Shown: in pieces, positions 43,140-52,721 of the stretch
Layout of the letters: each line of letters starts with the position of its first letter
Numbering within the stretch: the first letter of the stretch is position 1
Assembly: GCA_035689115.1 (NCBI GenBank)
Contig: DASSMA010000064.1
Span: forward strand, 186,001 to 250,000
Length of the DNA stretch: 64,000 bases
Source: JAHFUS01 sp035689115
Lineage (GTDB): Bacteria > Actinomycetota > Acidimicrobiia > Acidimicrobiales > GCA-2861595
Reading direction: 5' to 3'
Position numbers and translations under genes: made by a program
The notes under the pieces: generated by a model
The model's input: only the letters and a program-made list of their open reading frames with translations
What the model was told of the DNA's origin: nothing
The model's database searches: none

Positions 43140-44258
43140 TCAGGCGCCCAGGGCGTAGGCGCCCACGACCTCGGCCCACACCGGCGCCACGCCGCTCACG
43201 CCAAGGGCCCGGGCGGCGGCGGCGCTGAGGTCGAGCACCCGCCCGTCCACGTACGGCCCCCGGTCGTTCACCAGGAGCAGCACCTGGCGGTTGCCGCTGC
43301 CCACGAGAAGCACGGTGCCGAGCGGCAGCTCCTTGCTGGCCACCGTCCAGCCCTCCTGGTCGTAGATCGCCCCGCTGGCCGTCGGGCGGCCGTCGAAGCC
43401 GGGCCCGTACCACGACGCCGGCCCGGCCACCACCTGCCCGGTCGGCGCCAGGCCGGCGGGCAGCCGGCCGCCGGCCACCGGGCCGAACGGGATGCTCCGC
43501 ATCAGCGCCAGCTGGCGGTTCGTGGCCGCCCAGTGCCGGGGCAGCAGGGCGTTGGCGTCGAGCGGTACGGGGTCGTAGCCGCCCGCCGACGCCACGCCGG
43601 CCGGGCCGGTGCCCAGCATGGTGCGGGCCCGGGCGGCGGCCAGCGCCTGGGCCTGGGCGGCCAGGGCGGCCTGGCGCGCCTCGTCGGCCCGGCGCTGCTC
43701 CTCGGCCTGCCGGGCGTCGTCGGCGGCGATCACCGCGTCGAGCTGGGCCTGCACGGTGCGCAGCCGGTCCTCGGCCCCGCGGGCGTCGGCGGCGGCCGCT
43801 TCGGCCCGGCGCCGCAGGTCGGACATGGCGGCGATCGACTGCCGGTAGCCCTCCACCGTCGCCCTCTCCTTGGTGGCGGCCACCTCGAGGTATGGGCCGG
43901 GGGCGTCGAAGGCGACCAGGTAGCGGCCCGGCCCCCGCATGTAGGCGGCCACCGCCCGCTCGCGCATGCGGGCGCCGGCGGCCCTGAGGCCGGCGGCCGC
44001 CCTGGTCCGGCCCAGCTGGGCGGCCACCACGGCGGCCTCGGAGGACTCCAGCCGGTCCGTCAGGTCGGCGGCCTCGAGCAGCAGGGCGGCCCGCCGGCTG
44101 CGGGCGGCGCCGGCGCCCGCCGCGCCACCCGGGGCGGTGGAGGCCGGCGCGGGCGACGTGGGGACGACGAGGGCGGCGAGGACGAGGGCGAGCGCCGCCA
44201 GGGCGCGACGACGCCCGGCCGGCGCCGGGCCCCGCCTTTCGGGCCGGTGGCGAGCCAT
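43140..44258 (-). CDS. Secreted RlpA-like double-psi beta-barrel protein
   Basis: A 372-residue exported protein. The signal peptide ends near PAPAS; a long Ala/Arg-rich coiled coil follows (about 50-210), then a C-terminal RlpA/DPBB domain: GPASWYGPGFDGRPTASG, ELPLGTVLLV, VNDRGPYVDGRVLDLSAAAA. RlpA proteins bind denuded glycan and some cleave it. The coiled coil resembles that of NlpC/P60-type wall proteins of actinobacteria. The role is probably in wall remodelling. Confidence 0.85.
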   Translation of the reverse strand: MARHRPERRGPAPAGRRRALAALALVLAALVVPTSPAPASTAPGGAAGAGAARSRRAALLLEAADLTDRLESSEAAVVAAQLGRTRAAAGLRAAGARMRERAVAAYMRGPGRYLVAFDAPGPYLEVAATKERATVEGYRQSIAAMSDLRRRAEAAAADARGAEDRLRTVQAQLDAVIAADDARQAEEQRRADEARQAALAAQAQALAAARARTMLGTGPAGVASAGGYDPVPLDANALLPRHWAATNRQLALMRSIPFGPVAGGRLPAGLAPTGQVVAGPASWYGPGFDGRPTASGAIYDQEGWTVASKELPLGTVLLVGSGNRQVLLLVNDRGPYVDGRVLDLSAAAARALGVSGVAPVWAEVVGAYALGA

Positions 44259-44320
44259 CGCTAGTGTTCGTCGGGACGGGGGCTGGTCCCCTTGAGCGCC
44301 CCCGAGCAGGAGGATCGCAC

Positions 44321-45349
44321 ATGCGAGTGGGAGTTCTCACCGGCGGGGGTGACTGCCCCGGCCTGAACGCAGTGATCCGGGCCGTCGTGCGCAAGGGCGA
44401 GCGCCACTACGGCGACGAGCTGGTGGGGTTCGCCGACGGCTGGAAGGGACTGCTCGAGGGCCGCACCCTGCCCCTCGACGTGGAGCGCTGCCGCGGCATC
44501 CTGCCCCGGGGCGGCACCATCCTCGGGTCGTCCCGGACGAACCCCTACAAGGTCGACGGAGGCGTCGACCGGGCCCTGGCGTCGCTCAAGGAGCACCGCA
44601 TCGACGCCCTCATCCCCATCGGCGGCGAGGACACCCTCGGCGTGGCCGACAGGCTGGCCGCCGAGGGCGTGTGCCTGGTGGGGGTGCCCAAGACCATCGA
44701 CAACGACCTGTCGGCCACCGAGCTCACCTTCGGTTTCCACACCGCCGTCCAGATCTGCAGCGACGCCATCGACCGCCTGCACACCACCGCCGAGTCCCAC
44801 GACCGGGTGATGGTGGTGGAGGTCATGGGCCGCCACGCCGGCTGGATCGCCCTCTACGCCGGCATCGCCGGCGGGGCGGCCGAGATCCTGCTCCCCGAGG
44901 AGCCCTTCGACATCGACGAGGTGGCGGACAGCATCAAGCGCCGCCACGAGAAGGGCCGCTATGCGTCCATCGTCGTGGTCGCCGAGGGGGCCGCCCCCAA
45001 GGAGGGGACGCTCAGCCTCCAGACCGGCGACGAGGACGCCTTCGGCCATGTGCGCCTCGGCGGCATCGGCAACGTGGTGGCCCAGGAGCTCGAGGCCCGC
45101 ACCGGGTTCGAGACCAGGGTCACCATCCTCGGCCACATCCAGCGGGGCGGCACGCCTACGGCGTTCGACCGGGTGCTGGCCACCCGGTTCGGGCTGGCCG
45201 CCATCGACGCCGTCCACGACGGGCGGTTCGGCACCATGGTCGCCCTCCAGGCCGGCGAGATCGTGTGCGTGCCCCTGGCCGACGCCGTCGGCACGCTGAA
45301 GACGGTACCGGAGGGCTTCCGCCGCATCGCCGACCCCTTCTTCGCCTGA
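44321..45349 (+). CDS. pfp: 6-phosphofructokinase, probably pyrophosphate-dependent
   Basis: Phosphorylates fructose 6-phosphate. The 342-residue protein opens RVGVLTGGGDCPGLNA, has the catalytic TIDND at 125-129 and MGRHAGWIA. Residues 103-104 are Glu-Asp (GGEDT) and 124 is Lys (PKTIDND). Asp104 and Lys124 mark pyrophosphate-dependent enzymes such as that of Amycolatopsis methanolica; ATP enzymes have Gly104. So it is predicted to use pyrophosphate reversibly. AGGAGGA precedes the ATG. It converges on the phosphatase gene. Confidence 0.9.
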   Translation: MRVGVLTGGGDCPGLNAVIRAVVRKGERHYGDELVGFADGWKGLLEGRTLPLDVERCRGILPRGGTILGSSRTNPYKVDGGVDRALASLKEHRIDALIPIGGEDTLGVADRLAAEGVCLVGVPKTIDNDLSATELTFGFHTAVQICSDAIDRLHTTAESHDRVMVVEVMGRHAGWIALYAGIAGGAAEILLPEEPFDIDEVADSIKRRHEKGRYASIVVVAEGAAPKEGTLSLQTGDEDAFGHVRLGGIGNVVAQELEARTGFETRVTILGHIQRGGTPTAFDRVLATRFGLAAIDAVHDGRFGTMVALQAGEIVCVPLADAVGTLKTVPEGFRRIADPFFA

Positions 45350-45353
45350 GCCG

Positions 45354-46118
45354 TCAGCCCCGCAGCACCTCCACCAGCGCCTCGTGCAGGTGGGGGGCGG
45401 CCACCACGGCCGTCCCGTCGTCGAGCACCGCCACCCGGGCGCCGGCCTCGGCCGCCACCAGCATCCCAGCCGCCCAGTCCCACGGCTGGAGCCCCCGCTC
45501 GTAGTAGGCGTCGAGGCGGCCGAGGGCGACCCAGCACAGGTCGAGGGCGGCGGCCCCGCCCCGGCGGATGTCGCGGACGAGCGGGAGCACCCGGGCCACC
45601 ACCTCGCCCTGGCGGGCCCGGCGGCCGGCGTCGTAGGAGAACCCCGTGCCCACCAGCGCCACCGCCAGCGACGGCGCGCCGCTCACCGAGAGGACCCGCC
45701 CGTTGCACCACGCCCCCTCGCCCCTGGCGGCGCTGAAGGTCTCGCCGTGCAGGGCGTCGTGCACCACCCCGGCAACCACCTCGCCGTCGACCTCGGCGGC
45801 CACCGACACCGCCCACGCCGGGAACCGGTAGAGGTAGTTGGTGGTGCCGTCGAGCGGGTCCACCACCCAGCGCACCCCGCTGATGCCCGCACCGACCAGG
45901 CCGCCCTCCTCGCCCAGCACGGCGTCGCCGGGCCGGGCCTCGAGCAGGATGCGCCGCACCAGCGCCTCGCTGTCGCGGTCGAGGTCGGTGACCATGTCGG
46001 TGAGGGAGGTCTTGGTGTCCACCTCCTCGGGGGCCGACGCCTGCCCGGCCAGCAGCAGGGCGCCCGCCGCGGTGGCGGCGTGGAGGGCGAGGTCCAGGAG
46101 GTCGCGGGGCAGGGTCAC
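45354..46118 (-). CDS. suhB: Inositol monophosphatase-family phosphatase
   Basis: A 254-residue Mg-dependent sugar or inositol phosphatase. Metal-site motifs are intact: LGEEGG, DPLDGTTNYLYRFP and WDWAAGMLVAAEAG. It could act on inositol 1-phosphate, fructose 1,6-bisphosphate or histidinol phosphate; the family cannot be split further by eye. GTG start with GAGACT six bases upstream. It lies tail to tail with the phosphofructokinase. Confidence 0.88.
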   Translation of the reverse strand: MTLPRDLLDLALHAATAAGALLLAGQASAPEEVDTKTSLTDMVTDLDRDSEALVRRILLEARPGDAVLGEEGGLVGAGISGVRWVVDPLDGTTNYLYRFPAWAVSVAAEVDGEVVAGVVHDALHGETFSAARGEGAWCNGRVLSVSGAPSLAVALVGTGFSYDAGRRARQGEVVARVLPLVRDIRRGGAAALDLCWVALGRLDAYYERGLQPWDWAAGMLVAAEAGARVAVLDDGTAVVAAPHLHEALVEVLRG

Positions 46119-46171
46119 GGCGGCGGCAGTCTCGCGCCGGAGCCCGGTCGCCCCCGTTAGCCTGCGGCCCC

Positions 46172-47191
46172 ATGGCCGGCGCCCCGGTGGACCTGCGCTC
46201 CGACACCGTCACCCGGCCCACGCCGGAGATGCGCCGGGCCATGGCCGACGCCGAGGTGGGTGACGACGTCTACGGGGAGGACCCCACGGTCAACGCCCTG
46301 GAGGAGGCCTACGCCGAGCGGGTGGGCAAGGAGGCGGCGCTCTACGTGCCGAGCGGGGTGATGGCCAACCAGCTGGCCCTCCGCGTGCTCGCCCGCCCCG
46401 GGGACGCGGTGATCGCCGGCGCCCGCCAGCACATCGTCCTCTACGAGGGCGGGGCGGCCGAGCGCAACGCCGGCGTCCACCTGATCACGGTGCCCGACGA
46501 CGACGGCGTCCTCGACCCGGCGGCCGTGGCCTGGGCGGTCGACGCCGCCGACCACCACCAGCCCCGGCCGGCGCTGGTGTGCGTGGAGAACACCCACATG
46601 CCGGCCGACGGTGCCCCCTGGCCCCTCGGCGCCCTCCGGGCGGTGCGCGACGTCGCCGCCGGCCTGCCCCTGCACATGGACGGGGCCCGCCTGTTCAACG
46701 CCGAGGTGGCCACCGGCACCACCGCCGCCACGTACGCGGCGGAGGCCACCACGGTGATGTCGTGCCTGTCCAAGGGGCTGTGCGCGCCGGTGGGCTCGGT
46801 GCTGGCCGGGCCGGCCGGCGTCATCGCCCGCGCCCGCGCCGAGCGGGCCCGCATGGGCGGCGGCATGCGCCAGGCGGGCGTCATCGCCGCCGCCGGCCTG
46901 GTGGCGCTGCGCACCATGGTCGACCGCCTGGCCGAGGACCACGCCCGGGCCCGGCGCCTGGCCGAGGTGGTGGCGGAGCGCTGGCCCGACGGCGGCTGCG
47001 AGCCGGGCCGGGTGCGCACCAACGTGGTCACCTTCCGCCACGCCGACCCCGCCGCCCTGCTCGACCACCTGCGGGCCGAGGGCGTGGCGGCCGGCACCAT
47101 CGCCCCCGGGGTGGTGCGCCTGGTGACCCACCACGACGTCGACGACGCCGGCGTCGAGCGGGCCTGCGCCGCCGTGGCCCACGCCCCGTGA
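46172..47191 (+). CDS. ltaE: Low-specificity L-threonine aldolase
   Basis: A PLP enzyme that cleaves threonine or allo-threonine to glycine and acetaldehyde. The 339-residue protein has DLRSDTVTRPTPEMR, GDDVYGEDPTVNALE, HMDGARLFNA and the Schiff-base Lys in SCLSKGLCAPVGS. A TAGCCT hexamer lies eight bases before the ATG. It overlaps the PIG-L gene by 4 bp (GTGA). Confidence 0.92.
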   Translation: MAGAPVDLRSDTVTRPTPEMRRAMADAEVGDDVYGEDPTVNALEEAYAERVGKEAALYVPSGVMANQLALRVLARPGDAVIAGARQHIVLYEGGAAERNAGVHLITVPDDDGVLDPAAVAWAVDAADHHQPRPALVCVENTHMPADGAPWPLGALRAVRDVAAGLPLHMDGARLFNAEVATGTTAATYAAEATTVMSCLSKGLCAPVGSVLAGPAGVIARARAERARMGGGMRQAGVIAAAGLVALRTMVDRLAEDHARARRLAEVVAERWPDGGCEPGRVRTNVVTFRHADPAALLDHLRAEGVAAGTIAPGVVRLVTHHDVDDAGVERACAAVAHAP

Positions 47192-47892
47192 CGGCAACCG
47201 ACGCCCCGGGCACCGCCCTGGCCGTCTACGCCCACCCCGACGACCCCGAGGTGTCGTGCGGTGGCACCATCGCCCTGTGGTCGGCGGCCGGCTGCCAGGT
47301 CCACGTGGCGATCTGCGCGGCGGGCGACAAGGGCTCGTCCGACCCCGCCGCCAGGCCGGAGGAGCTGGCCCGCCGGCGGGCCGAGGAGGCGGCCGCCGCC
47401 GGCGACGTGCTGGGCGTGGCCGGCCACCACCTCCTCGGTCACCCCGACGGCGAGGTCGAGAACACGCCCGCCCTCCGCGCCCAGCTGGTCGGGCTCGTGC
47501 GCCGGCTGCGGCCCCAGGTCGTGGTGTGCCCCGACCCCACGGCGGTGTTCTTCGGGTCCTCGTACTTCAACCACCGCGACCACCGCCAGGTGGGCTGGGC
47601 GTGCCTCGACGCGGTGGCCCCGGCGGCGGCGAACCCGCACTACTTCCCCGACGCCGGCTCCGCCCATCAGGTGGAGGCCGTGTACCTGTCCGGGACCCTG
47701 ATGCCCGACCTGTGGGTGGACATCACGGCCACCATCGAGGCCAAGGCCCGGGCCCTGCTCTGCCACGCCAGCCAGCTGGGCGAGACGGGGGAGTGGCTGC
47801 GCCAGGCCGTGCACCAGCGGGCCGAGGAGGCGGGCCGGCAGGCCGGCGTGCGCTACGCCGAGGGATTCCGAGTGCTCCATCTCATGGGCTGA
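47188..47892 (+). CDS. PIG-L family deacetylase
   Basis: A 234-residue zinc-dependent N-acetyl-sugar deacetylase-type protein. Zinc ligands are in AVYAHPDDPEVSCGGT (HPDD) and NHRDHRQVG. Relatives include MshB and Mca of mycothiol metabolism and bacillithiol BshB. Substrate not assignable. It is co-transcribed with threonine aldolase and overlaps the opposing small gene by 11 bp. Confidence 0.87.
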   Translation: MTATDAPGTALAVYAHPDDPEVSCGGTIALWSAAGCQVHVAICAAGDKGSSDPAARPEELARRRAEEAAAAGDVLGVAGHHLLGHPDGEVENTPALRAQLVGLVRRLRPQVVVCPDPTAVFFGSSYFNHRDHRQVGWACLDAVAPAAANPHYFPDAGSAHQVEAVYLSGTLMPDLWVDITATIEAKARALLCHASQLGETGEWLRQAVHQRAEEAGRQAGVRYAEGFRVLHLMG

Positions 47893-48178
47893 CCTGGCCG
47901 TCGCCGTCCTCCGCCTGCTGCTCGGCCGTGCGCTGCCATTCGTTCATGGCCCGCAGGACCAGCACGGCGACGACGGCCACGCCGCCGGCCGCCGCCAGGG
48001 CGCCCACCACGGCGGCGATCCCGCTCGGGGTGGTGCAGTCGCCGTGGCACTGGATGCCGACGAAGGACGAGGCGATGAGGGCGCCGCACACGCCGGCCAC
48101 CAGGATGGCGGCGAAGGCCAGCCCCCTCGCCCGCCGGGAGGGGATGGCAGAGAGCCGGCGCTCCTCCGGAGGGGCCAC
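47882..48178 (-). CDS. Small membrane protein, unknown function
   Basis: A 98-residue protein with two membrane helices (about 20-40 and 55-76) separated by a short loop with two Cys (QCHGDC), and an acidic tail. GTG 48178 has TACCAT seven bases upstream. No family recognised. Confidence 0.65.
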   Translation of the reverse strand: MAPPEERRLSAIPSRRARGLAFAAILVAGVCGALIASSFVGIQCHGDCTTPSGIAAVVGALAAAGGVAVVAVLVLRAMNEWQRTAEQQAEDGDGQVSP

Positions 48179-48211
48179 GCCGGCGATGGTAGGGGAGCGG
48201 CGGGAAGCGAC

Positions 48212-48679
48212 TCAGCGCGCCAGGTCGCACACGACGCCGGCCGTCGCCCGCACGAGGGCGCTGGGGGCGGCGGGGAAATTCACGTGGGGGGTCCCGGCGG
48301 CGGCCCAGACCTCGTCGTACTCCAGCAGGTCGGCGTCGACGAAGACCCGCAGCGGCTCGAGGTGGCCGAACGGGGGAACGCCGCCCACGGGGAAGCCCGT
48401 GGCCTCGCGCACCGTTTCAGCGTCCTCCCGCCACGCCCGCTCCCCGCCGGCCGCGGCCGCCAGCTTGCCCTCGTCGAGCAGGTTGCTCCCGCTTACGAGG
48501 GCCACCACCACCTCGCCGTCGACGCAGAAGACCAGCGACTTCACGATCTGGCCCAGGTCGACCCCGATGGCGAGGGCGGCGTCGACGGCGGTGCGGGTGC
48601 CTTCCGGGAACTCGTGGGGCCGCACGGGGACGCCGAGCAGGTTCCCGGCGTCGACCACGGCCTTCACGTTGCGGTGCAC
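48212..48679 (-). CDS. YbaK/EbsC-family aminoacyl-tRNA deacylase
   Basis: A 155-residue member of the YbaK/ProX editing family, which hydrolyses misacylated tRNA such as Cys-tRNAPro or Ala-tRNAPro. It has VKSLVFCVDGEVVVALVSG with the core Lys, GFPVGGVPPFGH and NFPAAPSALV. GTG 48679 is preceded by GAGGAGG. The longer frame to 48763 would overlap the start of the divergent dinB and is less likely. Confidence 0.85.
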   Translation of the reverse strand: MHRNVKAVVDAGNLLGVPVRPHEFPEGTRTAVDAALAIGVDLGQIVKSLVFCVDGEVVVALVSGSNLLDEGKLAAAAGGERAWREDAETVREATGFPVGGVPPFGHLEPLRVFVDADLLEYDEVWAAAGTPHVNFPAAPSALVRATAGVVCDLAR

Positions 48680-48722
48680 CTCGACCTCCTCGGCGAGGGT
48701 GCCACCCTGCCACAATCGGGCG

Positions 48723-49979
48723 GTGGACGGCGCCGCCGAGCCGACGATCCTCCACGTCGACATGGACGCGTTCTACGCGTCGGTGGAGGTTCTGCTCGAC
48801 CCGTCCCTGGCCGGCCGGCCGGTGATCGTCGGCGGGGAGGGCGACCGGGGCGTGGTCGCGTCGTGCTCCTACGAGGCCCGTGCCTTCGGCGTGCGGTCGG
48901 CCATGCCGTCGGTCCAGGCCCGGCGGCTGTGCCCGGAGGCCGTCTTCGTCCACGGCGACCTGGCGCGCTACGGGGCGTGGAGCGAGCGCATCCACGCCGT
49001 GTTCCACGCCTTCACCCCGCTGGTGGAGGGCATCTCGCTCGACGAGGCCTTCCTCGACGTGGCCGGCGCCCGCCGCCTCTTCGGGCCGGCCGAGCGCATC
49101 GCCGACGAGATCCGCCGGCGGGTGCGGGAGGAGACCGGCCTCGGCTGCTCGGTGGGCGTGGCCCGCTCGAAGCTGCTGGCCAAGCTGGCCTCCCGCCACG
49201 CCAAGCCGCGGGCCAGCCGGGCCGGCGTGGAGCCCGGGCCCGGCGTGGTGGTGGTGCCGCCGGCCGGGGAGCTGGCCTGGCTGCACCCGCTCCCCGTCAC
49301 CGAGCTGTGGGGCGTGGGCCCGGCCACCGCCGAGCGCCTCCACAGCCGGGGTGTCCGCACCGTGGGGGACCTGGCGGCGGTGCCGACGGCGTCGCTGGTG
49401 GCCTGGCTGGGCCCGGCCAACGGCCGCCACCTCCACGACCTGGCATGGGCCCGCGACCCCCGCCCGGTGGAGCCCGACCGCCCGGTGAAGTCGGTCAGCC
49501 AGGAGGAGACCTTCGCCGCCGACGTGGTCGACCCCGCCGTGCTGCACCGGGAGGTGGTGCGCCAGGCCGACGCCGTGGCCGCCCGCCTCCGGGCCGCCGG
49601 GCTCACCGGGCGCACGGTGACCGTCAAGGTGCGGTTCAACGACTTCGCCACCATCACCCGCTCCCGCACGCTCCCCGCCGCGGTCGACACGGGCCCCGAG
49701 GTGGCGGCGGTGGCCGCCGAGCTGCTCGAGGGCGTGGACGTCGGGCCCGGCGTCCGGCTGCTGGGCCTGGGCGTGGCCAACCTGGCGGCCGGCGGGGCGC
49801 GCCAGCTGACCCTCGACGGCGACGCCTCCGCCTGGGGGCGGGCGTCGGAGGCGGTGGACGGCGTGCGGGCCCGCTTCGGTGCCGCCGCGGTGGGGCCGGC
49901 CGCCCTGCTGGGCGACGGCGAGGCGCCCCGGCGCCCCGGCGACCACCAGTGGGGACCGCGCGTCACCCCCGAGGAATGA
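48723..49979 (+). CDS. dinB: DNA polymerase IV (Y family)
   Basis: A translesion polymerase of 418 residues: catalytic motifs ILHVDMDAFYASVE, YEARAFGVRSAMPS and ISLDEAFLDV, a helix-hairpin-helix near LWGVGPATAERL and a little-finger domain (RTVTVKVRFNDFATITRS). GTG 48723 fits a CACAAT hexamer six bases upstream. I see no LexA box in the short divergent gap, so SOS control is not indicated. Confidence 0.93.
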   Translation: MDGAAEPTILHVDMDAFYASVEVLLDPSLAGRPVIVGGEGDRGVVASCSYEARAFGVRSAMPSVQARRLCPEAVFVHGDLARYGAWSERIHAVFHAFTPLVEGISLDEAFLDVAGARRLFGPAERIADEIRRRVREETGLGCSVGVARSKLLAKLASRHAKPRASRAGVEPGPGVVVVPPAGELAWLHPLPVTELWGVGPATAERLHSRGVRTVGDLAAVPTASLVAWLGPANGRHLHDLAWARDPRPVEPDRPVKSVSQEETFAADVVDPAVLHREVVRQADAVAARLRAAGLTGRTVTVKVRFNDFATITRSRTLPAAVDTGPEVAAVAAELLEGVDVGPGVRLLGLGVANLAAGGARQLTLDGDASAWGRASEAVDGVRARFGAAAVGPAALLGDGEAPRRPGDHQWGPRVTPEE

Positions 49980-50067
49980 TCCGCCGGCCAACGCGTTGTT
50001 GTGGTTCCCGGGGTGCGCGAAGATGGCGTGACGGAATCGGTTGGTGAGAGGCAGGAGGCCGGCTGAG

Positions 50068-50448
50068 GTGCCGCTATCGGAAGACGAGCAGCGGATCCTC
50101 CACGAGATCGAGCGGAGCTTCTACGAGCACGATCCGGAATTCGCCCGCGGCGTGCGCGAAACCACCCTTTACCGGCATGCGGGGCGGAACTGCAAGTGGG
50201 CGGCGGCCGGGTTCTTCGCCGGCCTGGTGCTGCTCGTGTTCTCGTTCTACAAGAACTCGATCGTCGGCTTCCTGGCCTTCGTCATCATGCTGTTCTGCGC
50301 CCTCACCCTCGAGCGGAACTTCCGGAAGATGGGCAAGGCCGGCTGGTCGGAGTTCACCCAGAGTGTGAAGGCCAAGGGCTTCCCCAACGTGCTGGGCGAC
50401 ACCCGCAAGCGGCTGGGCAAGCGCTTCAAGCGCGACGGCAACCCCTGA
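50068..50448 (+). CDS. DUF3040 membrane protein
   Basis: A 126-residue protein beginning VPLSEDEQRILHEIERSFYEHDPEFA, the DUF3040 signature, followed by two membrane helices (about 50-70 and 73-88) and a basic tail. AGGAGG lies about ten bases before GTG 50068. DUF3040 genes usually lie near mraZ in actinobacteria; here the gene is 11 kb from it. Function unknown. Confidence 0.88.
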   Translation: MPLSEDEQRILHEIERSFYEHDPEFARGVRETTLYRHAGRNCKWAAAGFFAGLVLLVFSFYKNSIVGFLAFVIMLFCALTLERNFRKMGKAGWSEFTQSVKAKGFPNVLGDTRKRLGKRFKRDGNP

Positions 50449-50459
50449 TCCGAAGGCTC

Positions 50460-52721
50460 CTACTCGTCGTCGCGCGCTGACGGCAGCAGGGGCCGGGGAT
50501 CGAACAGCCACGCCGCCCGCCGCCGGCGGGTGGCCGCGGCGGTGACCGCCCGCTCGATGGTGGCTACCCGCCCGCCGGCCAGCTCGGCCGCCTCGTCGGG
50601 CACGGGGCCGGGCGCGTAGCTGGCCTGGCTGGCGTCGCCGGCCAGCTCGGCGAGGGCGTCGGCGGCGTCGCGGGGGAGGGCGGCGTCGGCGACCGCCCGG
50701 CGGGCGTGCTCGTCGAGGGTCTCGGCCGGCCGGCGGCCGGCGCCGGCGCGGGCCAGGGCGTCGGCCGCCTCCGTCCACGCCACCCACACGCGGTCGGCGG
50801 CGGTGTGGGCGGCCGCCCGGCGGCGCCGGCGACGGGCGCCCTTGGCCACCGGCACGGCGGCGGCCAGCAGGAGAGCGGCGACGAGGGCGCCCAGGAGGGC
50901 GGCGACCACCGGGTGGCGCCACGGTGGGCGCCCCCGGCCCCCGTTCTCGTCCTTGGGGACGCTGGTGGGCGGGGTGGTGGTGGACGGCGTCACGCCGGTG
51001 TCGTCGGGCGCCGTGGTGGTGGGGGCGGCGGTGGTGGCGGTGGACGGGTCGTTCGGCCCGGCCTGGGCCTCGGGGACGCCGGTGTAGGCCTGCCCGCCCG
51101 GGGCGCCCCGGCCCGGGGTGGGCTCGAACGCAACCCACCCGGCGCCGGCCAGGTAGACCTCGGGCCAGGCGTGGGCGTTCAGGCCCTTCACGTGGTAGGT
51201 GCCCTCGGCGTCGGGCTCACCGGGCGTGAACCCCACCGCCACCCGGGTGGGCAGGCCGGCCAGCCGGGCGAGCACCCCGTAGGCGCCGGCGAACTGCTCG
51301 CAGTACCCCCGCCGGGTGGTGAACAGGAAGGTCTCGAGGGCGTTCTCGTCGTGCCCGGCCGGCACCTGGAGGTCGTAGCGGAAGCCGCCCGTGCGGCGCA
51401 GGTAGTCCTGGATGGCCAGCGCCTTCTGGTACGGCGTTCCGGCGTTGCGCACCAGCGACTGGGCGAGGAACCGGACGCGGGGCGACACCTGGGGCAGGGC
51501 CACGAACCGGTCGCCGTGGGGTGGGGCGGCGGGCGGCCCGCCCAGCACGTCGGGTGTGAGGACGGGCGCTTCCGAGGCGACCTCGTAGGTGTAGCCGTCG
51601 GTGGTCTCGTCGGCGGTGATGAGGCTGCCGAGGTCGGGATTCCAGCTGACGCTGCGGATCCCCTTCACCTGCTCGGGCCGCCACGCCGCCGGCAGCCAGA
51701 TCGACGAGAGGGCGCGCACGGTGAACTTCTGGTCGACCCGCTCGGTGGGCACCGTCTCCAGCCCGGCCGGCACCCCGCCCTTCACCCGCTGGTAGGCGGC
51801 GTCGGACGACCAGATGCGCCCGTCGAAGGTGTCGAGGGCGGTGAGCCGCCAGTAGGCGCGCTTGGACGACGTGACGGCGAACACCTCGGTCTGCGACTGG
51901 TCCACCAGCCGGGAGCGGATGTCGACGAGGGGGCTCACTGTGGTGCGCCGGCCGCCGCTCTCGCCCTTCCCGTCCCGCCAGGAGAGCACCGCGTCGGCGG
52001 CCGCCCCGGGGAGTCGGGGCCCGACCACCACGGCGGCGGCCATCGCCACCGCGGCCATGACGGCCGCTCCCTTGATCAGGGCGGACGGGCCGCCGCTGGA
52101 GCGGCTGGCGAACCACGAGACCCCCTCCGACTCCAGCTCGGCCCGGTGCACGACGAGGAAGAGCAGGAGGGCCCCGAGGTAGAGGGCCACCATGAAGCTG
52201 CGGCCGCCCGCCGTGCCGAGGGTGGCGGTGAACACGAACAGGGTGAAGGACGGCACGACGGCCTCGAACAGCACCCGCATGCGGAAGGCCGCCCAGTCGG
52301 CCAGCACCGCGGCGGCGCCCAGGCCGACCATCGCCGCCAGGAGGAAGCCGTCCGACGCCGGTGCCGGGGCCACGACGTCGCCGAACTCGGCCCAGGCGTC
52401 GCTCAGCGCCTGCCGGGCGGCGGTGAGGGTGCCGCCGGCGGGGATCCCCCAGGCGGTGGTCTCGGGCAGGAGGATCCAGAAGCCGGCCACGGCCACGGCC
52501 GCCAGTGCGGCCAGGGCGCTGAGCCACAGCGGGGCCCCGAGCCGGCGGCCGAGGAACATCACCGCGTGGGCGGCGGCGGCGCCGGCCAGCAGCGGGAGCA
52601 GGTAGGAGCCGCCCTCGAAGAGCCGGCCCATGCCCAGGGCCACGGCCATGGTGAGCCCGGCGAGGGCGACGGTGGCCGGGAGGGTGGCGTCGGCCGAACG
52701 CCGGGCCTCGGTGGCCCTCAT
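50460..52721 (-). CDS. Transglutaminase-like membrane protein
   Basis: A 753-residue protein with about six N-terminal membrane helices, a periplasm-side region, a transglutaminase domain and a C-terminal helix plus cytosolic tail. The catalytic Cys is in TRRGYCEQFAGAYG, the His in LNAHAWPEVYL, and the third position is in WVAFEPTPG. A Thr-rich stalk follows. It forms a 4-bp-overlap pair with the DUF58 gene. MoxR-DUF58-transglutaminase clusters are widespread; a role in envelope protein assembly or proteolysis is proposed but unproven. Confidence 0.88.
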   Translation of the reverse strand: MRATEARRSADATLPATVALAGLTMAVALGMGRLFEGGSYLLPLLAGAAAAHAVMFLGRRLGAPLWLSALAALAAVAVAGFWILLPETTAWGIPAGGTLTAARQALSDAWAEFGDVVAPAPASDGFLLAAMVGLGAAAVLADWAAFRMRVLFEAVVPSFTLFVFTATLGTAGGRSFMVALYLGALLLFLVVHRAELESEGVSWFASRSSGGPSALIKGAAVMAAVAMAAAVVVGPRLPGAAADAVLSWRDGKGESGGRRTTVSPLVDIRSRLVDQSQTEVFAVTSSKRAYWRLTALDTFDGRIWSSDAAYQRVKGGVPAGLETVPTERVDQKFTVRALSSIWLPAAWRPEQVKGIRSVSWNPDLGSLITADETTDGYTYEVASEAPVLTPDVLGGPPAAPPHGDRFVALPQVSPRVRFLAQSLVRNAGTPYQKALAIQDYLRRTGGFRYDLQVPAGHDENALETFLFTTRRGYCEQFAGAYGVLARLAGLPTRVAVGFTPGEPDAEGTYHVKGLNAHAWPEVYLAGAGWVAFEPTPGRGAPGGQAYTGVPEAQAGPNDPSTATTAAPTTTAPDDTGVTPSTTTPPTSVPKDENGGRGRPPWRHPVVAALLGALVAALLLAAAVPVAKGARRRRRRAAAHTAADRVWVAWTEAADALARAGAGRRPAETLDEHARRAVADAALPRDAADALAELAGDASQASYAPGPVPDEAAELAGGRVATIERAVTAAATRRRRAAWLFDPRPLLPSARDDE

